Below, one piece after another: positions 60,713-64,000 of a DNA stretch of 64,000 bases. The notes below the pieces were generated by a model. The model was not told where the DNA came from. It saw nothing but the letters and a program-made list of their open reading frames with translations, and did no database searches. The translations under genes and the position numbers were made by a program. The DNA is from Candidatus Zixiibacteriota bacterium (GTDB lineage: Bacteria > Zixibacteria > MSB-5A5 > GN15 > JACZUZ01), in the NCBI GenBank assembly GCA_024280775.1, contig JAJRPM010000002.1:1-64000 (forward strand), given 5' to 3'. Every line of letters starts with the position of its first letter. Position 1 is the stretch's first letter.

Positions 60713-62281
60713 ATGTCAGAAACAGCCTTAAACTTCATTACCACGATTGTATTCCTCTGTTTGGGGTCATACGCAATTCACCTGCGCCACAAAGCGCCAC
60801 ACAAAGCAAGGAGTGGACTTAAGCGTGTAAGTTCAGGCTTTCTGCTTGCGAGTGTTGTTTCACTGGCGTGGATTGTACCGTTAGATGCGGGAATACCGAA
60901 TGTCCTTAGTGGCGCCATGGTCGCTTTGGGTTTACTCATCGCGCTGAACGGTTTGTCACTGTGGCGAAATGCCATGCTAAGACTTAATGCCAGTGGCGCA
61001 ACGCTACCGAGTGATGATTCGGATTCTGTTGAGACAGCGCCTGACTTGGTGAAGTTCGTGGATTCATGTCTGGGCTGGGCAAATCTCAATAGAGAGACAA
61101 TCTCCCCTAAAGCGCTAGCGCAATCATTCTTGGAACTGCTTGAACGAGAAATCGGTGTTGGGGTTTCGTTGATGACTTTGAATTCCCCGCGAGGCAAGAA
61201 CGGAGATATTACTCAGGCGAATTCTGCGTCCTCAGTAATCGCCTGCAGAGGTTTTGGTGAAAATTCGATAGATGATTTGGTTGACAGAATATCCAGCGCT
61301 TTTGCGCAACTCTCTGATAAAGATGAACCCCAAAGTCGATTCCTAATTGTAAGCGGCAAGAGATTTGTAGTTACCAAGCAAATTGTAGGCCCCGGAAAAG
61401 ATCAAACAATAACTCTTGCCTGCGAAAACGGCTCAGTCTCTTCAAGCGCAACCAAGACACTGGAAACCGCATTAAGTCTGTTTTGCTCAGCTTTGGAACG
61501 CCAGGCTGTTTCGAGAAAAGTAATACAGGCCGAAGAGTCCGCGAATCTAAAAGAACTAGTCACCAAGTCCCTGGAGCGAGTGTTGTGCTCCACGTCCGGA
61601 GAAGATTCTGGTTCAATGGAATTGAGAACTACCCGGATAGTTTTTGAAACCCTCGATGAGGCGCTCAATCGCCTTGATTCTAATTTGGCGCCAATCACGC
61701 TTCGGCGTGACTTCATGCTTGTAGAAACTTCAAAAAGCTCTAGCAAAATGACTGTTGCCTTGTCAAAGTCCGAGTCCAATGGCAAAGTCAGTATTGGATT
61801 CTTTCCCTATTCGCGCCGTGTTTGTTTTTCAGATACTTTGAACTCAAAGAATGCGCTTCGGGAGGTCGAAACGTCATTGATTGAAAAACTACCTGTCTAC
61901 GATTCCCGCATCGGAAGAAAGAGAATTGTAAGCGAGGGACTGCGCTCGGTGATTCATGGAACACTAGAAGCTTGCCCTACTGACAATTCCGCCATGAAAG
62001 TAGTTGTCGTTATCGGAATCCGAAATGCCAAAGGGTTTGAAGAATCACAGCGGAAAATTATGGCTCAAGTCCTACGCGAGATGCAAGACCTACTTGGATT
62101 CGTTGAAACTCCGCAAGTCACTTCCACGAGAGGCGAGAATTTTTCACCCCTTGGAGTTTCCAGTGAAATGGATATGTATTTCGCCAATCCTCAGCTAATA
62201 AGAAGAGGCGGAAAACCACGAGCTCACAACACGCCCCGGTCCGAAGAATCGGAACTCAAAACACCAACATTGACTATTTGA
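60713..62281 (+). CDS. Membrane protein of unknown function, GAF-like interior
   Basis: 522 residues. Three hydrophobic helices near the N terminus (FITTIVFLCLGSYAIHL, FLLASVVSLAWIVPL, VLSGAMVALGLLIALNGLSLW) precede a large soluble region. Parts of that region (about 130-250 and 310-480) have the alternating pattern of GAF-like sensor domains (LLEREIGVGVSLMTL, FLIVSGKRFVVTKQIV). I find no catalytic motif. It lies 13 bp before a histidine-kinase gene in the same direction, so it may supply sensing to that kinase. Confidence 0.6.
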   Translation: MSETALNFITTIVFLCLGSYAIHLRHKAPHKARSGLKRVSSGFLLASVVSLAWIVPLDAGIPNVLSGAMVALGLLIALNGLSLWRNAMLRLNASGATLPSDDSDSVETAPDLVKFVDSCLGWANLNRETISPKALAQSFLELLEREIGVGVSLMTLNSPRGKNGDITQANSASSVIACRGFGENSIDDLVDRISSAFAQLSDKDEPQSRFLIVSGKRFVVTKQIVGPGKDQTITLACENGSVSSSATKTLETALSLFCSALERQAVSRKVIQAEESANLKELVTKSLERVLCSTSGEDSGSMELRTTRIVFETLDEALNRLDSNLAPITLRRDFMLVETSKSSSKMTVALSKSESNGKVSIGFFPYSRRVCFSDTLNSKNALREVETSLIEKLPVYDSRIGRKRIVSEGLRSVIHGTLEACPTDNSAMKVVVVIGIRNAKGFEESQRKIMAQVLREMQDLLGFVETPQVTSTRGENFSPLGVSSEMDMYFANPQLIRRGGKPRAHNTPRSEESELKTPTLTI

Positions 62282-62294
62282 AAGTAGCTACGAC

Positions 62295-64000
62295 TTGTCC
62301 AATCAGGAAAATATTCTCCGTTCACTGACGAGCTCGACCAGTGTCACGTTCGACGGCGCTCTACAAATTCTCGATATCATCACCGAGATGGTGTCTGATA
62401 GAATCGGCGCTAGAATCTGCGTGACATTGTATCGTCGACAGAACGATGAGCATTATCGTCTTTTGGCAATTGAGGACACCGCTGGACTGGCAACCAACGA
62501 GTTGCCACAAATCGAAGAGTTTCTCAATGTCTTCGGCGAACGCCGGGAGCTCAGCGATAAATACCTTGATCTAGAGTCATTGATATCAGATAACGCCATC
62601 TTGCAGGGCATAGCCGAGCGCTTGAATCTTAAGCGAGTGTATGCCCATGTGTTCTCGCCGCAAAATGGGGATAGCGCTATGATTGTTTCCCTGATGGCCA
62701 ATGACGAGCGCACCGGCATTGTTTCGGCGCGCAAAGTTTGCCAATTGGCCGCCCAGCAGTTCAATGTAATTTTTCAATTCGTAGAGTTAGAATTGCGACA
62801 GCTTGTAGTCGGGGCTTTCATGCGCGTAATCCTACGTCTCTCAGCTATGAGTTTTGAGGGACTGGCTATAGCTGACACACTGGAGAGAATCCGTCGCATG
62901 GGATGTGAGCTCGCCGGTGTCACCAAGGTGCAAATAATTACCCGGGAATCTTCTGCAAATCTATATCACGAAGTTCTGGCGCAATTTGAGAGGCAAATCG
63001 AAACCTCCAAAGATCTAGGCTTGGCCATCAACGGAGAGGTGACCGAGGGCAAAGTTATCTCAAAGTCGGATGAAACTTTGGTTGAAGGCGATGCATCGAT
63101 AGGGTCAGTATTGTACCGGGATGGCTCCTATATGGTCGGTCTTGAAAAAGGCGCCGATCCGCAGTGGATATTACAATTTAGGCCGAATGACTATGCCTCT
63201 TTTAATGCGTATGAGACACATTTGCTTAAACTATTTGGTTCGTACTCGGTGGTGGCTCTTGCCAACCACACTCTTCTACGGATACAGAGACGAGCCAATG
63301 ACGATTTGCGGGCCGCACAAGACCGCTTAGTGGAAGCCGAATCCTTAGCGGCCTTGGGAGATATGGCAACCGGAGTGGCTCATGATTTCAATAACCTGCT
63401 GGGCGGTGTTATTGGTAGAATTGAACTCATGACCAATCAGTTCCAAGACCCGGAATTGTTAAAGCATCTAAAGAACATCGAAGCGCTAGCTACCGAAGGG
63501 GCCGAGCGAGTTAAGCGCTTGCAGGAATTCGCAATCGTAGCCAAGCCGTCCAAGTTAGAGCCATTTGACATCAAAAAGTTTCTTGATTCCTATGCCAATG
63601 ATTCTCATAGTTGGTCTGATGCCGCAAGGGAAAAGAACACCAGGGTTTCATTCGCACATCCAAAGCAAAGCTCAGTGATGATAGCCGCGAAGGGGCATGA
63701 CATTGAATTACTAATTGATAGTCTGATAAAAAACGCAGTCGAAGCAACTGCTAAAGCAGGGTCAGTTGAGGTGTCATTGTCAGTTGCAAATGATCGCGCC
63801 ACACTAAATGTGCGAGACACCGGTCAAGGTATCCCCAGCAATATCAAGAACAAAATCTTCAACCCATTCTTCAGCACCAAGTCACACAAAGGCGCAGGTT
63901 TGGGGTTGAGCGTTGCCCACGGCATAGCCGTTCGTCATGGCGGAGCCATTAAAGCTGAATCAGATAGCGCCGCTATTGGTTCTACTTTTACTACTAGCTT
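62295..64000 (+). CDS. Histidine kinase, C-terminally truncated by the window edge
   Basis: An open frame of at least 568 codons that reaches the window edge without a stop. The start is uncertain: TTG 62295 lies 13 bp after the upstream gene, and the first ATG is 62388. The N-terminal roughly 330 residues look like GAF-type sensor domains with no membrane helix. HisKA follows (AESLAALGDMATGVAHDFNNLLGG, His near 362), then HATPase (NAVEATAKAG, DTGQGIPSNIKNKIF, GAGLGLSVAHGIAVRHGG). The AHDFNNLLG box marks the NtrB-like group of hybrid-type kinases. Downstream domains, for example a receiver, cannot be seen. Confidence 0.88.
   Translation, partial: MSNQENILRSLTSSTSVTFDGALQILDIITEMVSDRIGARICVTLYRRQNDEHYRLLAIEDTAGLATNELPQIEEFLNVFGERRELSDKYLDLESLISDNAILQGIAERLNLKRVYAHVFSPQNGDSAMIVSLMANDERTGIVSARKVCQLAAQQFNVIFQFVELELRQLVVGAFMRVILRLSAMSFEGLAIADTLERIRRMGCELAGVTKVQIITRESSANLYHEVLAQFERQIETSKDLGLAINGEVTEGKVISKSDETLVEGDASIGSVLYRDGSYMVGLEKGADPQWILQFRPNDYASFNAYETHLLKLFGSYSVVALANHTLLRIQRRANDDLRAAQDRLVEAESLAALGDMATGVAHDFNNLLGGVIGRIELMTNQFQDPELLKHLKNIEALATEGAERVKRLQEFAIVAKPSKLEPFDIKKFLDSYANDSHSWSDAAREKNTRVSFAHPKQSSVMIAAKGHDIELLIDSLIKNAVEATAKAGSVEVSLSVANDRATLNVRDTGQGIPSNIKNKIFNPFFSTKSHKGAGLGLSVAHGIAVRHGGAIKAESDSAAIGSTFTTS

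Overview
The window reads as chromosome of a Gram-negative bacterium from a poorly studied, probably Zixibacteria/FCB-related lineage. That placement is inference. It rests on outer-membrane barrels, an Mla lipid-transport operon, MsbA with LPS-core glycosyltransferases, a protein with thrombospondin type 3 repeats and a dockerin, and an FNPFNPST-type C-terminal secretion module. GC content by eye is a little under 50%. No rRNA, tRNA, CRISPR array, prophage or recognised defence system was seen.

Layout. 1-2.4 kb is an accessory strip: a REP-associated tyrosine transposase (RAYT) flanked by composite palindromes, with small unknown genes and a signal-peptide remnant. 2.4-3.0 kb holds an archaemetzincin-like gene that has lost its catalytic residues. 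3.0-10.9 kb is metabolic and translational: pepA bracketed by five copies of an ATTGCGAGC-type repeat, prfB (RF2) split by a classical +1 programmed frameshift, pta, an aminotransferase, an FmdB-type zinc ribbon with a collagen-like tail, and citrate synthase. 11-25.4 kb has a sensor kinase, a large FG-GAP/TSP3/dockerin exoprotein, trxB, cobO, dcd, envelope proteins, an MBL hydrolase and an alkyladenine glycosylase. 25.7-38.4 kb carries gdh, then a long plus-strand run: site-2 protease, lipoprotein, MsbA, three LPS-type glycosyltransferases, Rel, ComF, a Xer recombinase and a degenerate GGDEF protein. 38.4-42.7 kb (minus strand) has a glycosyltransferase/TPR membrane protein and an OPT transporter.

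43.1-45.9 kb is an AT-rich two-gene island in which both products carry a DUF6624-like domain, one fused to an S41 peptidase; it looks imported. 46-50.3 kb has a 36-residue Lys-rich ORF, an ArsR/SdpI-like pair with an apparently leaderless promoter, a YciI lipoprotein, a cohesin-like secreted protein behind a long leader, and a 206-bp fold-back element. 50.3-59.2 kb has a PP-loop ATPase, mlaE-mlaF-mlaD, DinB, rsmE, prepilin peptidase, a histidine kinase and efp with an arginine at the modification site. The right end has a lipoprotein, an unknown membrane protein and a histidine kinase running off the window.

The items that most deserve a second look are the protease-dead archaemetzincin, the RAYT with its composite palindromes, the S41-DUF6624 island, the fold-back element, the two candidate leaderless genes and the Arg-type EF-P.
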